This document shows, piece after piece, positions 50,338 through 59,764 of a DNA stretch of 64,000 bases. Position 1 is the first letter of the stretch. Every line of letters begins with the position of its first letter. Made by a program: the position numbers and the translations under genes. The DNA is taken from contig CAVWYO010000001.1 in NCBI GenBank assembly GCA_963759235.1, positions 62,001-126,000 of the forward strand, written 5' to 3'. The DNA is from Bauldia sp963759235 (GTDB lineage Bacteria > Pseudomonadota > Alphaproteobacteria > Rhizobiales > Kaistiaceae). Under the pieces are notes generated by a model. That model was not told the DNA's origin, did not search any database, and saw only the letters and a program-made list of their open reading frames with translations.

Positions 50338-50718
50338 ATGACCGTTCTCAAGACCCACAAGATCGACTTCAAAATCCTCGATCGCCCTGACGTTCCGGTC
50401 AGAACCTTTGCCGCTGGAGATCCCATTCTCAGGCTCGGCGAACCGGCCCGCGAGATGTTTCTGCTTCGCAAGGGGAAGGTAGAGATTCGGGTGCACGGCA
50501 AGATCGTCGAGGAGGTCGGTTCCGGCGGCATCTTTGGCGAAATGGCCCTCATCGATCAGTCGGCGCGCAGCGCCACCGCGGTGGCGGCCGAGGATTGTGA
50601 GGTCGTACCGATCGACGAGCGGCTGTTCATCATTCTCATTCAGGACGCGCCCTATTTCGCCCTTGACGTCATGCGCGTTCTGGTGACCCGCCTTCGAGCC
50701 ATGAACAGATTGATGTAA
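50338..50718 (+). CDS. Stand-alone cyclic nucleotide-binding domain protein, paralogue A
   Basis: 126 residues consisting of little more than one cNMP-binding (CAP_ED) beta-barrel: PVRTFAAGDPILRLGEPAREMFLLRKGKVEIRV, the phosphate-binding cassette GIFGEMALIDQSARSATAVAAEDCEV (Gly-Glu and Arg positions kept), and a C-terminal helix YFALDVMRVLVTRLRAMNRL. No DNA-binding or effector domain. Starts 15 bp after the LacI gene. Paralogue B follows at 50867. It may act by binding a partner protein in a cNMP-dependent way. Confidence 0.88.
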   Translation: MTVLKTHKIDFKILDRPDVPVRTFAAGDPILRLGEPAREMFLLRKGKVEIRVHGKIVEEVGSGGIFGEMALIDQSARSATAVAAEDCEVVPIDERLFIILIQDAPYFALDVMRVLVTRLRAMNRLM

Positions 50719-50866
50719 ACGAGCCTGCACCCTCTTGGCCGTGCCTAGCTCGTCGACAATCGCCTGAATGGGAGCGGCTTGCGCGGCTCGTTGACGACTG
50801 TCACACAACCGTCATCCGCCTGCTGCAAACGGAGCGTCGGTTTCGCATCCCGGAGCGTTTGCGACG

Positions 50867-51253
50867 ATGTCCCTCTTGAATATCCGAGCTGTCAGTTTCC
50901 AGATGCTCGAACGGGCTGACGTGCCGGTGAAGACGTTTTCTGCCGGAGAGACGATCGTGTCGGCGGGAGGCGACGCAAGGGAAATGTACGTCGTTCGCCG
51001 CGGCAGGATCGAGATCAGGGTGAACGGCAAGACCGTCGAGGAAATCGGCGAAAGCGGCATCTTCGGCGAGATGGCTCTGATCGACCACTCGAAGCGGAGC
51101 GCCGATGCGGTCGCGCTGGAGGCCTCGGAGGTCATTCCGATCGACGAGCGGCTGTTCGTCATACTCGTTCAGGACACGCCCTATTTCGCCCTTGACGTCA
51201 TGCGCATCCTGACGGAGAGGCTGCGGATCATGAACAAGAAGCTGGTCGAGTGA
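50867..51253 (+). CDS. Stand-alone cyclic nucleotide-binding domain protein, paralogue B
   Basis: 128 residues, close tandem paralogue of the 50338 product: DVPVKTFSAGETIVSAGGDAREMYVVRRG, cassette GIFGEMALIDHSKRSADAVALEASEV, C-terminal helix FALDVMRILTERLRIMNKKL. Identity between the two is high along the whole length, so they arose by a local duplication. The Gly-Glu of the cassette is intact and an Arg is present in both. The N-termini (MTVLKTHKIDFKILDRP and MSLLNIRAVSFQMLERA) are divergent. Confidence 0.88.
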   Translation: MSLLNIRAVSFQMLERADVPVKTFSAGETIVSAGGDAREMYVVRRGRIEIRVNGKTVEEIGESGIFGEMALIDHSKRSADAVALEASEVIPIDERLFVILVQDTPYFALDVMRILTERLRIMNKKLVE

Positions 51254-51259
51254 GGTCCC

Positions 51260-51658
51260 TCAGACCGTACCGACCATGACCCCGACCAGGACGCCGGCGA
51301 TCACGATGTAGGTCAGGTGGTGGACGAGCTGGTCGCCGCCGATCGCCCACCAGAACTCCCGGTCGCTCGATGCGTAGCCAGCTCGCCGGATGATGTTATC
51401 CTTCGCCCAATCCACGTGATAATGGACGACGAACTCGCCAACAACGATCGCCGCACCAAGCGCCAGTGTCGGGGTCACGACGATGAAGGTCACCATGGTG
51501 CCGAGCACGTGAATCCCCGAGTGGATGATCCCTCCAGGGTGGCCGTATTTCCCCTTGTTCTTCAACTGATAGAGCGTCTGTAGCGGATAGTCGCAGATAA
51601 AGTGTTTGATCTGCAATATCGTGAATACCGCAATCAGCGCGGCAAACGGTTCGGTCAC
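51260..51658 (-). CDS. DUF3307 family membrane protein
   Basis: 132 residues with about three hydrophobic segments (FAALIAVFTILQIKHFICDY, IHVLGTMVTFIVVTPTLALGAAIVVGEF, VHHLTYIVIAGVLVGVMVG). The DUF3307 landmarks are LQIKHFICDYPLQT, the histidine-rich GGIIHSGIHVLGT, HYHVDWAKD and GGDQLVHHLTY. Several conserved His and Asp residues hint at metal binding or catalysis in the membrane. Function unknown. It is convergent with the cNMP paralogue B gene, ending 7 bp from it. Confidence 0.87.
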   Translation of the reverse strand: MTEPFAALIAVFTILQIKHFICDYPLQTLYQLKNKGKYGHPGGIIHSGIHVLGTMVTFIVVTPTLALGAAIVVGEFVVHYHVDWAKDNIIRRAGYASSDREFWWAIGGDQLVHHLTYIVIAGVLVGVMVGTV

Positions 51659-51753
51659 GTCAACTCCCCCAAAATAGCCAGCCCCCGGCGTCGACCGCCC
51701 AAATATGCCTCTTCGCGCCTACCGTGGATGTGACATCCATCACAGAGGCTCCC

Positions 51754-53905
51754 TCATTCCAACATCGCCGCTTCGGCGCCGTCCCAATCCGACGGGGGCG
51801 CGTGCTCCGCGAAGGCAGCGATTCGCGCTCCGTAGAGACCGTAGAGTGTCGCCAGGCTCTCGACCCCAAAGGCGAGGCATTCCCGCCGGGCAGCCTCCGC
51901 GGCGTCCCAGTCGCAAGAGCGGTAGTATGCAATCATCCCCGCGTGGACCGAGGCCAGCCGGTCGAGGGTTTCCCGGTCTCCGTCGATCAGGTCGAGCGGC
52001 GCATAGACCGCGATCGGTCGCCCGCGGCCTTGGCCCCGTATCAGGTCGAGCTCGATGAAGCGGGCCTCGGCGATCCGTTGGACCGTTGTTCCCTCGACGA
52101 CGACGGCGACGCCATAGATATCGGTCGATCCTCCGAGGCGGGCAGCGACGTCCACCGCCTCGCCGATTGCCGAATAGTCGGAATGCTCGGCGTCGCCAAG
52201 AGTGCCGACGGCGCAACTCCCCGTCGAGATACCGATGCCGACCGCCACTTGATCGAACTTGCGACCCGCGGCGGCAGCCTCCGCCCGCATCCGAGCCTCG
52301 AATTGGCGGGTTCCGACGACGACTGCCGTCGCGGCGAGGAGAGCATTGGCCGCGTGCATGTCGTCTTCGAGCGGGGCGTTCCAGAACGCCATGATCGTAT
52401 CGCCCATGTTCCGAGCGACCGTGCCGCCGCGGGCGAGGATCGCCTGTGAAAGCGGGGCATAGAAGCTGTTGACAAACTCGACAAGCGCCGGTGCTTCCAT
52501 ATGCTCGGCAAAGGACGCAAGATTCTTCATCCGGCAGAACATGACCGTCAGTTCGCGCCGTTCACCGGTCAGCACGACCTTTCCGGGAAAGGCAAGGACG
52601 GCATCGACGATGGCCGGGGCAATCGAATGGCCGAACGCACGCCGGATCTGCGCCCGCCGCGAACTCGAGCCTGCGGCGAAAATAGACCATCGCCGACACC
52701 GCAAGCACCGAGATCGATAGCGCCGGCCAGGTCGGATCGAGCACAACGCCGAAGTCGCGAAACGCGAACCACCCGCCGACGAGCAGCAGGCTGACCATCA
52801 GCACACTGACGAGCGCCGCGCTGAACAGCCGCAGTCGGGGAATGAGACCGGCAAGCAGCAAACCCACGATGAGGACGACGGCAATCTCCAAAGCCTGCGC
52901 CTCTGCCGGCCGCGTCAGCGTCCTTCCGGAGAGGATGTGCTCGATCGCTTCGGCCTCGAGCTCGACATGGGCGATCGACGGCTCAAGCGGCGTCGAGCGG
53001 CGATCGGCCAGACCCGGTGCTGTGAGGCCGACGAGAACAATGCGCCCCGCGATCTTCCCGGCATCGTTCTCGCCGGTCAGCACCTGCCAGGCGGGAATGT
53101 GGGCAGCTGGATTGGAGGGGCGAAGGTTGAGCCGCATGCCGCCGTCGGGATCGGTCGGCATCCCGATGTCCCCGACCTTGACCTGACTAACCCCTGCCTG
53201 TCGCCCAAGCGCCGTCCACGCGTCGGTGGCGGACGCCGAGATCACGTAAGCGTCGGCCGCCTGGGCGACGCGCAGCACCTCGACGGCGAACGCAGGCAGA
53301 ACCTCCTTCCCCACCCGGGCGACCAGTGGAATACGGCTGACGAAGGCATCCGCCTCCGGCGCTCGGTCGATGACCCCGATCCCAGCCGCGGCAGTATCGA
53401 AATCCGGGCGGTTGGCGAAGGCATTGGCGAAAGCCGGGATGAACGGGCGCGGATCGTCGCCAACGACGGCGAAGGCGGCTTTGGCGGGCGGCAGCGGGTC
53501 ATCGGCCGGCTGATTGGTCAGGACGACCGGAAGAACCGTGCGCGCGGCGGCGATGGCGGCGGCAAACGCCTTGTCCCCGGCGTCGGCGCCGGACGCGGGG
53601 AACAGGATGTCGAAAGCGACAACCACGGCGCCTTGGCGCCTAAGGTCGGCGAGCAGGCTGGCAAGGATCTTCGCGGGCCACGGCCATGGGCCGATCCGGT
53701 CAAGCGAGTCCTGATCGATCGCAACGATGCGGACCGGCGAGTCGGCGCTGTAAACGACCGGGTCGAGCCGCTGATAGGTATCGAAGGCGACGGATCGGAG
53801 CGCCTGCAGGGCCACGGGGTCGGCGATTCTGATCGCGATCGCGCCGCCAAGCACCATTAAGATCAGGATCGGGTAGAGCCACCCCGCGCGGACGAGCCCC
53901 GGCAT
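51754..53905 (-). pseudogene. CHASE2 - transmembrane - class III cyclase-homology protein, frameshifted and with altered active site
   Basis: The first frame (ATG 53905) gives an N-terminal helix, a CHASE2 extracellular sensor (RIVAIDQDSLDRIGPWPWP, GAVVVAFDILFP, GRIVLVGLTAPGLADRRSTP) and three helices up to VYFRRRLE. There it shifts. Deleting one base of the A pair 52662-52663 (a T on the coding strand) continues as SRRAQIRRAFGHSIAPAIVD and the cyclase domain to 51754, about 716 residues in all. In the cyclase domain the first metal Asp position (F-S-D-I in active enzymes) reads FCRM, and the Asn of the V-N-x-A-x-R motif is Asp (AVDVAARL); GDTIMAFWNAP is kept. Even if the frame is repaired, catalysis is doubtful. 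Confidence 0.82.
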
Positions 53906-53988
53906 CTTCGAGCCCCCATGAGCCCCGGAGTATCGCGGCCCGCTGGCGACGCTTCAACCCGGCCCGCTTGGCCGGCCTATCGCGCTCG

Positions 53989-54486
53989 TCACCGACGCGC
54001 GAAGAAGCGACGGATCCGGGCACCGATCGCGTCGGCGCTGGCGTCGGCCTCTGCCGCGATGCGGCTGAGTTCCAACTGACGCCTCGCCAGCACTTGGCTG
54101 AACCGGTCGATCAGCTCCGGTGCGCGAGCGAACATCTCCTCGAACGTCACCTTGGTGATTTCCAGCGCCGCCGCTTCGCCGCGGGCGACCGCCGTTGCCG
54201 TCCGGCGCATGCCGGTCAGCAACGACATTTCCCCAACAATGTCGCCGGCGCGAAGCATCGCGACCGGGTGTTCGTCGCCGCGTCGGTTCTGGAGGGTCAC
54301 TTCCACCTCCCCATCGACGATCGCGAACATAGCGTCGCCGAAATCGCCTTCGGCCATCAGGACCGCTCCTGGCGGATAGATCGCCAGGCGGCATTGAGCG
54401 GCAAGATGAGCGAGTTGCCGGCGGTTGAGCGTCTCGGCAAACAGCGGAATGCCGGCGAGAATGCCGCTCGCGTCGAATGCTTCCAT
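53989..54486 (-). CDS. Cyclic nucleotide-binding domain protein
   Basis: 165 residues. One CAP_ED domain: MEAFDASGILAGIPLFAETLNRRQLAHLA, YPPGAVLMAEGDFGDAMFAIVDGEVEV, cassette AGDIVGEMSLLTGMRRTATAVARGEAAAL with the Gly-Glu and Arg expected for cNMP binding. It ends in a helix and a short C-terminal extension. It has no DNA-binding domain. It resembles the C-terminal regulatory domain of cNMP-gated MscS-type channels. The gene lies upstream of the CHASE2-cyclase-like gene on the same strand (83-bp gap), so the two may form an operon. ATG 54486 is preceded by GAGGA. Confidence 0.88.
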   Translation of the reverse strand: MEAFDASGILAGIPLFAETLNRRQLAHLAAQCRLAIYPPGAVLMAEGDFGDAMFAIVDGEVEVTLQNRRGDEHPVAMLRAGDIVGEMSLLTGMRRTATAVARGEAAALEITKVTFEEMFARAPELIDRFSQVLARRQLELSRIAAEADASADAIGARIRRFFARR

Positions 54487-54580
54487 ACTTGATGTCCTCG
54501 GGGATTGCGCCGCTCGGAATGGCTGCCACAAGTTCCATACCAGTGGAAGACCCGCCGCTGCAACGCGCTCGACGCCGCAC

Positions 54581-55561
54581 CTATGCCGACACGACGTTGC
54601 GCGGGCAGCCGGCCCAAAACGCTTCGATATTGTCGACTACCTGATCGGCGAGAACCTGGATCGCCTCGCGGCTCGCCCAGGCGACGTGCGGCGTCAAGAT
54701 GAAGTTCGGATAGGCAAGAAGCGCCATCAGCGGATGGTCGGCGGCAGGCGGTTCCCCGCTTGCCACGTCGAAGCCCGCCCCGGCGATCTGACCACGTGCC
54801 AAGGCCTCGCCGAGCGCCATCTCGTCCACCAGCCCGCCGCGCGCGGCGTTGATGAGGATCGGACGCCGCTCCATCAGTGCGAACTCGGTCGCCCCGATCA
54901 GCCCCTTCGTGTCGGGCGTCAGCGGCACATGAAGCGTGATGACATCGCTCCGCCGCAGCGTCTCTTCGAAGGCAACGCGACCCTTGCCGGGTGTCGCGCC
55001 CTTACGCCCGGCGAAAAGCACGGTCATACCGAGCGCCCGCGCCATATCGGCGACCGCGCGGCCGAGCGTCCCGCTGCCGATGATGCCGATCGTCGAGCCG
55101 GCGAGATCGTGGATCGGATGATCGAAGAAACAGAACTGGCTCGCCGCCTGCCACCGCCCGTCGCGGACCGAATCCCGGTAGGCGAGAAGGCTACGACGGA
55201 GCGCGAAGATCAGGGCAAAGGTATGCTCCGGCACGGTCGTCAGGGCATAGTCCCGCACGTTGGAAACGATAATGCCGCGTTCGGCGCAGCACCGGAGATC
55301 GACCATGTCGGTGCCCGTCGCCGAGACGGCGATGAAGCGGAGTTTCTTCGCCGCCGCGATCGCTTCGGCCCGAACCGGCACCTTGTTGGTGATCACGATG
55401 TCGGCGGAAGCGATCCGGTCGGCGACTTCGCCCGGGCCGGTGCGCTGGTGCTCGACCATGCGGTGCGGGAAGGCCGGCGAGCGAAGCACGGTTTCCTCGG
55501 GCAGAGTTTCGCGATCGAGGAAGACGATTTCGGCGGGGGCGGCAAGGTCGAGCTTTGTCAT
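54581..55561 (-). CDS. D-isomer-specific 2-hydroxyacid dehydrogenase
   Basis: NAD-dependent enzyme of 326 residues, probably a hydroxypyruvate/glycerate-type dehydrogenase. The Rossmann motif TIGIIGSGTLGRAVADMARALG (G-x-G-x2-G), VITLHVPLTPDTKGLIGATEFALM, NAARGGLVDEMALGEALARG (catalytic Arg-Gly-Gly), the catalytic Glu region AGAGFDVASGEPP and LTPHVAWAS (catalytic His) are all present and in order. ATG 55561. It follows no visible operon partner; the downstream cNMP gene is about 95 bp away. Its exact substrate (hydroxypyruvate, glyoxylate or another 2-oxoacid) is open. Confidence 0.93.
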   Translation of the reverse strand: MTKLDLAAPAEIVFLDRETLPEETVLRSPAFPHRMVEHQRTGPGEVADRIASADIVITNKVPVRAEAIAAAKKLRFIAVSATGTDMVDLRCCAERGIIVSNVRDYALTTVPEHTFALIFALRRSLLAYRDSVRDGRWQAASQFCFFDHPIHDLAGSTIGIIGSGTLGRAVADMARALGMTVLFAGRKGATPGKGRVAFEETLRRSDVITLHVPLTPDTKGLIGATEFALMERRPILINAARGGLVDEMALGEALARGQIAGAGFDVASGEPPAADHPLMALLAYPNFILTPHVAWASREAIQVLADQVVDNIEAFWAGCPRNVVSA

Positions 55562-55665
55562 GATAGGTGAAGGCTACCACCGAGCCGTAGGATGGCTCAA
55601 TTCGCCAAGACCGCGCGCGCGCCGACCGCTATCCTCGCTACCGTCGCACGACAGGGACCGAACCG

Positions 55666-56505
55666 ATGAGCGCGCTTTCAGTCGAGCCGGCGTCACGGGC
55701 CGACCTCGACACCATAATCGGCTGGGCCGCCACCGAGGGTTGGAACCCCGGCCATCATGACGGCGATGCCTTTCACCGGACCGATCCCGAAGGCTTCCTC
55801 ATTGGCTGGCTCGACGACGAGCCGGTCGCCTGCATTTCCGTTGTTTCCTATGACGACAGCTTCGGCTTCCTGGGATTCTATATCTGCCGGCCGGAGCATC
55901 GCGGCCGCGGCCACGGCCTCAAAGTCTGGGAGGCGGGGATCGACCGGCTCGGCGATCGTACCATCGGGCTCGACGGGGTCATCGACCAGCAAGCCAACTA
56001 CGCCAAGTCGGGGTTTGTCCTAGCCCATCGCAACATCCGCTACGGCGGACGTGTCAAGACCGAGGCGCCAGCCGATCCCCATATCGTCACGCTGCCTGCC
56101 GCCGACGCCGACCTTGTCGCCTATGATGCAGAGCTGTTCCCGGTGAAACGCGAAAAATTTCTCAGTGACTGGGTGGCCTCGCCCGGACGCAGAACGCTTG
56201 CCTGGCGCGAGGACGGGACGATCCGCGGATACGGCACCATTCGCCCATGCCGCGAGGGCCACAAGATCGGCCCGCTGTTTGCGGACACACCGGCGATTGC
56301 GGAAGCCCTGTTCACGGCACTCGCTGCGCCGCACGGTGATGCTCCGGTGTTCCTCGACGTGCCCGAGCCCAATCGCGATGCGATCGCCCTGGCCGAGCGC
56401 CACGGCATGAAGCCGGTGTTCGAGACGGCGCGGATGTATCGCGGGCCGGCGCCCGAGCTTCCCCTCGACCGTATCTACGGCATCACGACGTTCGAGCTGG
56501 GCTGA
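55666..56505 (+). CDS. GNAT family N-acetyltransferase with C-terminal second GNAT-like domain
   Basis: 279 residues. The N-terminal GNAT domain has VEPASRADLDTIIGWAATEGWNPGHHD and LGFYICRPEHRGRGHGLKVWEAG (acetyl-CoA loop R-G-R-G). The C-terminal half (about 140-279) has RRTLAWREDGTIRGYGTIRPCREGHKIGPLFADTP and VFLDVPEPNRDAIALAERHGM, the Acetyltransf_18 type that follows such GNAT domains. Substrate unknown. Start at ATG 55666 (MSALSVEPASR), divergent from the hydroxyacid dehydrogenase gene across about 100 bp. Confidence 0.9.
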   Translation: MSALSVEPASRADLDTIIGWAATEGWNPGHHDGDAFHRTDPEGFLIGWLDDEPVACISVVSYDDSFGFLGFYICRPEHRGRGHGLKVWEAGIDRLGDRTIGLDGVIDQQANYAKSGFVLAHRNIRYGGRVKTEAPADPHIVTLPAADADLVAYDAELFPVKREKFLSDWVASPGRRTLAWREDGTIRGYGTIRPCREGHKIGPLFADTPAIAEALFTALAAPHGDAPVFLDVPEPNRDAIALAERHGMKPVFETARMYRGPAPELPLDRIYGITTFELG

Positions 56506-56547
56506 CCGCCGGAAAGCCGCCTGCGAAAAGGTCCCCGGAAAAAGCGA

Positions 56548-56623
<76 letters not shown>

Positions 56624-56677
56624 GTTTGGCCGGGATAGATACCGGCAAGCGCCCCGCCGTTCAAGAACGTCGACACA

Positions 56678-58408
56678 TCAAAACAGCCGGAAGCGGCGCG
56701 GACGACCTTCGCCGGCGCCGTCATCGGACGGCAACGGCCCGGGATCGTCGGGAGACGGGGGCTGTAGTGGCGTTTCGGCCGTATCGGCAGCCGGTTCGGA
56801 GCCGTTCGATCCCCGCCCCGATGCGGTCGCGGCCTCCTTTTCGCGTTGCAACTCGGGCTCGGCGCGAGGCTTCGCCTCGGGTGCGATCTCGACCGCCGGC
56901 ATCGCCTTGGCCGGCTCGGCCTCCGCCTTGATCGGCTCCGCGGCCTCGGTCTCTGCCGCCGCGACCTCGTCCGGGTCCGCCGCCGCTGGCTCGATGACCG
57001 GAGCCGGTTCGACAACTTCGGCGGCCGCGGCTCTCGCCTCAATGCGTGGCCGATCAAGCGGTGCCACCGACAATGCCTCGTCCGCGGCCATATCCGCTTC
57101 GATGTCTCGTGCCACCCGGGACGGCGGCGCCTCGGATGGCAGCTTCCACTCGAACACCCCCACCCGACCGGAGATCGGCGAAACCGGTTCCCACCGGTCG
57201 AAGACCTGGCCGTCGGCGATCCAGGCAGGATCGCGCGGGGCATTGATGGCCCGCGCCAGCCACATGCGCACCTTGCCCTGGTCGCCGTGCTGGCGCTCTT
57301 CGATCTCGGCCATGAGAAGACAAACGGCCTCGCTCGCCGTCGCCTTCACCAGCCCGTCGAGCGCACCGCGGGCGGCGTCAAAGTCGTGCGCGTCGATCGA
57401 GGCGCGGGCGAGCGCCATTGCGCCTTCCGGATGATTGGCCCGGAGGTCGGCAAGCCGACGCATGCGCTTCAACCGGTCGCGCACAGAATCGCCTGGTCGG
57501 ACGGCGGCATAGGCGTCGGCGATATCGGGATGGGGGGCGGCCCTCCACGCGGTTTCGAGGACACGCGCCGCCCGACGGTAGTCTCCGGCCCGGCTGAGCA
57601 GCCGGCTGGCAACGACGGCGGCGGGCGCAAGGGCAGGCGCCAGCCGGTGTGCTTCGAGCGCCGCCGCCCGCGCTTCGTGTGGCTCGCCGGCTTCGAGTTC
57701 CAGCGCGCGGGCGGTGAGCAGCACCGCCCGCTGCCGCTGGGCGGTTGATCTGTCGACCGTCCCTGCCCGGGCATTCGCCTCCAAAGTCCGCATGGCGCCG
57801 AGCCACTCGCCGGCTCGCGACTGGTATTCGAACAATGCCGCGCCGGCCCAGCCGATCTTCGGCGCCGCCTCGGCGGCCTGCTCGGCGAAATGCCGCGCCG
57901 CCTCGTGCTCATCCTGGCGGCGCGCCTCGATGAACAGTCCGTGCAGTCCGAGAAGCTTCGTTTCCGACCGCGCCGCGAGTGCCTCGAAGGCTGTGCGTGC
58001 CGCGCTTTCGTCGCCCGCCAGTTGCGCCGCCTGGGCGCTGAGGAGAAGGGGCAGCGGCTCGGCACCGAGCAGGGTCCGCGATTCTTCGGCCGCCTTCCGC
58101 GCCGCTCGGGCGTCGCCGGCACCAACGGCGATCATCCCGTCCGACAAGGATTTGTAGCCGCGATCGCGTCGGCGCCGGCCGAGGTAGGACTCGAACGACC
58201 TTGGCGCCCGCACAATAGCGCGGATCACGGTCCATACGACGGCGAGGAGCGCAACGACGACGACGATGGCGAGCGCCGCCACGATGAGCGAAGTACGAAT
58301 CTCGTAGCCCTGCCAGTGAAGCAGCAATTCGCCCGGCCGATCGGCGAGCCACGCCAGCCCGGCGGAGACGAGGAAGACGAGAATGATGTAAACGAGCACG
58401 CGCAGCAT
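56678..58408 (-). CDS. hemY: Heme biosynthesis-associated protein HemY (TPR membrane protein)
   Basis: 576 residues. Two N-terminal transmembrane helices (LVYIILVFLVSAGLAWLAD; TSLIVAALAIVVVVALLAVVWTVI) flank the conserved RPGELLLHWQGYEI loop, and a TPR-rich domain follows (about 75-420, e.g. GLHGLFIEARRQDEHEAARHF). The C-terminal 150 residues are Ala/Glu/Pro-rich and probably disordered. It is the HemY_N family protein of proteobacterial hem operons, distinct from the Bacillus protoporphyrinogen oxidase also called HemY. Its role in heme synthesis is indirect or scaffolding. It is last in hemC-hemD-mic60-hemY, 11 bp after the preceding stop. Confidence 0.93.
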   Translation of the reverse strand: MLRVLVYIILVFLVSAGLAWLADRPGELLLHWQGYEIRTSLIVAALAIVVVVALLAVVWTVIRAIVRAPRSFESYLGRRRRDRGYKSLSDGMIAVGAGDARAARKAAEESRTLLGAEPLPLLLSAQAAQLAGDESAARTAFEALAARSETKLLGLHGLFIEARRQDEHEAARHFAEQAAEAAPKIGWAGAALFEYQSRAGEWLGAMRTLEANARAGTVDRSTAQRQRAVLLTARALELEAGEPHEARAAALEAHRLAPALAPAAVVASRLLSRAGDYRRAARVLETAWRAAPHPDIADAYAAVRPGDSVRDRLKRMRRLADLRANHPEGAMALARASIDAHDFDAARGALDGLVKATASEAVCLLMAEIEERQHGDQGKVRMWLARAINAPRDPAWIADGQVFDRWEPVSPISGRVGVFEWKLPSEAPPSRVARDIEADMAADEALSVAPLDRPRIEARAAAAEVVEPAPVIEPAAADPDEVAAAETEAAEPIKAEAEPAKAMPAVEIAPEAKPRAEPELQREKEAATASGRGSNGSEPAADTAETPLQPPSPDDPGPLPSDDGAGEGRPRRFRLF

Positions 58409-58419
58409 GCCGGACCCCG

Positions 58420-59703
58420 TCAGTTGCCGGGCGCTGTCACCGACAGCGCCAGTTTGTCGACGAGGCCATCGATGGCGACCCGGTCGTCCGCCGCCTCCGC
58501 CCAGGCGGCGGATGCGGCTTGGCCGTCCGCCGGCAGCGCCTTGCGCTCGGCAAGCGCGCCGGCAAGGTCGCCCTTATCGACCGCCGCCTGCATGCGCGAC
58601 ACGATTGCCTCCGGCGTGTCGCCGGCGATTGGCGCGGTCGGCCGCACCGTGACCAGGCCGCGCCCCGCCGAGACCAGGCGCTCGAAAAAGCCGGCATTCG
58701 GATCGACCCCGGAGGTCGCGGCGAGGATGGCATCGGCCACCGCCGGGAACTGCTCCTGAAGCGCAGGTCCGCTTGGCGTGTTCTTGCCGGCCAGCGGCTC
58801 GAGTGCCGCGAGGTCGGCATTGTCCATGCCAAGCGTCTTCAGCATCGCGAGGTCGGTGAGGAAGGGGCCGCCCTTGTCGGCGGCTTGCTGAAGCATGCCG
58901 ATCGCCAACGCCCGCGCCGCCCGCTCGCTCTCGACCGCCGGAGCCGGGCGCGCTGCAAGCGTATCGATCCGCGTCCCCAGGTCCTTGACCGAAGCCTCGA
59001 CCGCGGCGAGCCGATCCTGGAGAGCCGGCACCGCACTAGCGGCCTGGGTAGCGGTGGCCATGTCCGCCTCGAGCTTGGCGACCCGCGTCTCGATCGCATT
59101 CAGCGCCGTGCCGCCCGCGCCGCCTTCGCCAACGCCGGTAGCCGGGGCGGCCTCAAGCTTCTCGATGCGTGCCCGGTTCTCTTTTTCGAGAGCTTCGAGA
59201 GAAGAGACTTTGTCGGCAAGCGTGGCGAGACCGGTCCCAGCAAGGGGCGCAGTCTGTGCTTCCACCGCAGCAAGCCGCGTGTCGAGAGTGGCCACGGAAC
59301 CGTCAAGAGTGTCGATTTTGCCAAGCGCGTCGGTCGCCATCGTCTCGGCGCGCGACGGCACGACGCCGCTCGCGTGATAGGCGATGCCGAGCACCGTCGC
59401 GATGACGCCTCCCACCACTCCGGCAAGGATCAAGGTCCCCGTGCGCGGACGGCCCGACCGTCCACCTCCCGGCGCGGAGGGTGGTGGAGGAGGAGGAGGA
59501 GGCGGGGCCTTGTCCTTCGTCGCCTCGCGCTCATCGCTACCCCCCCGCTCCCGATCGGTGGCCGGCACTTCGGTGGGCGGCGCACGATCGGCTCTCCCGG
59601 CCGCCAGATCGATGGTCACCGGAGGCTGCTGCCGACGCGGCCCTCGCGGCGGACCGGCCTCGCTGTCGCCCGTGCGGGTGTCGTCGTCTTCGTCCGCGCT
59701 CAT
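58420..59703 (-). CDS. mic60: Alphaproteobacterial Mic60/mitofilin homologue (COG4223)
   Basis: 427 residues. A charged, Pro-rich cytosolic N-terminus (run of nine Pro near residue 66) precedes one transmembrane helix at about 88-108 (TLILAGVVGGVIATVLGIAY). A long periplasmic coiled coil (about 115-260: ATLDTRLAAVEAQTAPL, IETRVAKLEADM, LQDRLAAVEASVKDLGTRI) leads to a C-terminal mitofilin-like domain with ALAIGMLQQAADKGGPFLTDLAML and FFERLVSAGRGLVTVRP. Homologues in this operon position are the bacterial relatives of the mitochondrial cristae protein Mic60 and shape intracytoplasmic membranes in some species. ATG 59703. It lies between hemD and hemY. Confidence 0.88.
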   Translation of the reverse strand: MSADEDDDTRTGDSEAGPPRGPRRQQPPVTIDLAAGRADRAPPTEVPATDRERGGSDEREATKDKAPPPPPPPPPSAPGGGRSGRPRTGTLILAGVVGGVIATVLGIAYHASGVVPSRAETMATDALGKIDTLDGSVATLDTRLAAVEAQTAPLAGTGLATLADKVSSLEALEKENRARIEKLEAAPATGVGEGGAGGTALNAIETRVAKLEADMATATQAASAVPALQDRLAAVEASVKDLGTRIDTLAARPAPAVESERAARALAIGMLQQAADKGGPFLTDLAMLKTLGMDNADLAALEPLAGKNTPSGPALQEQFPAVADAILAATSGVDPNAGFFERLVSAGRGLVTVRPTAPIAGDTPEAIVSRMQAAVDKGDLAGALAERKALPADGQAASAAWAEAADDRVAIDGLVDKLALSVTAPGN

Positions 59704-59764
59704 GCTTCTCCTCGGCCGTCGCGCCGCGCCTCTTCGGGTAATATAGTGAAATCGTATCGAACGC

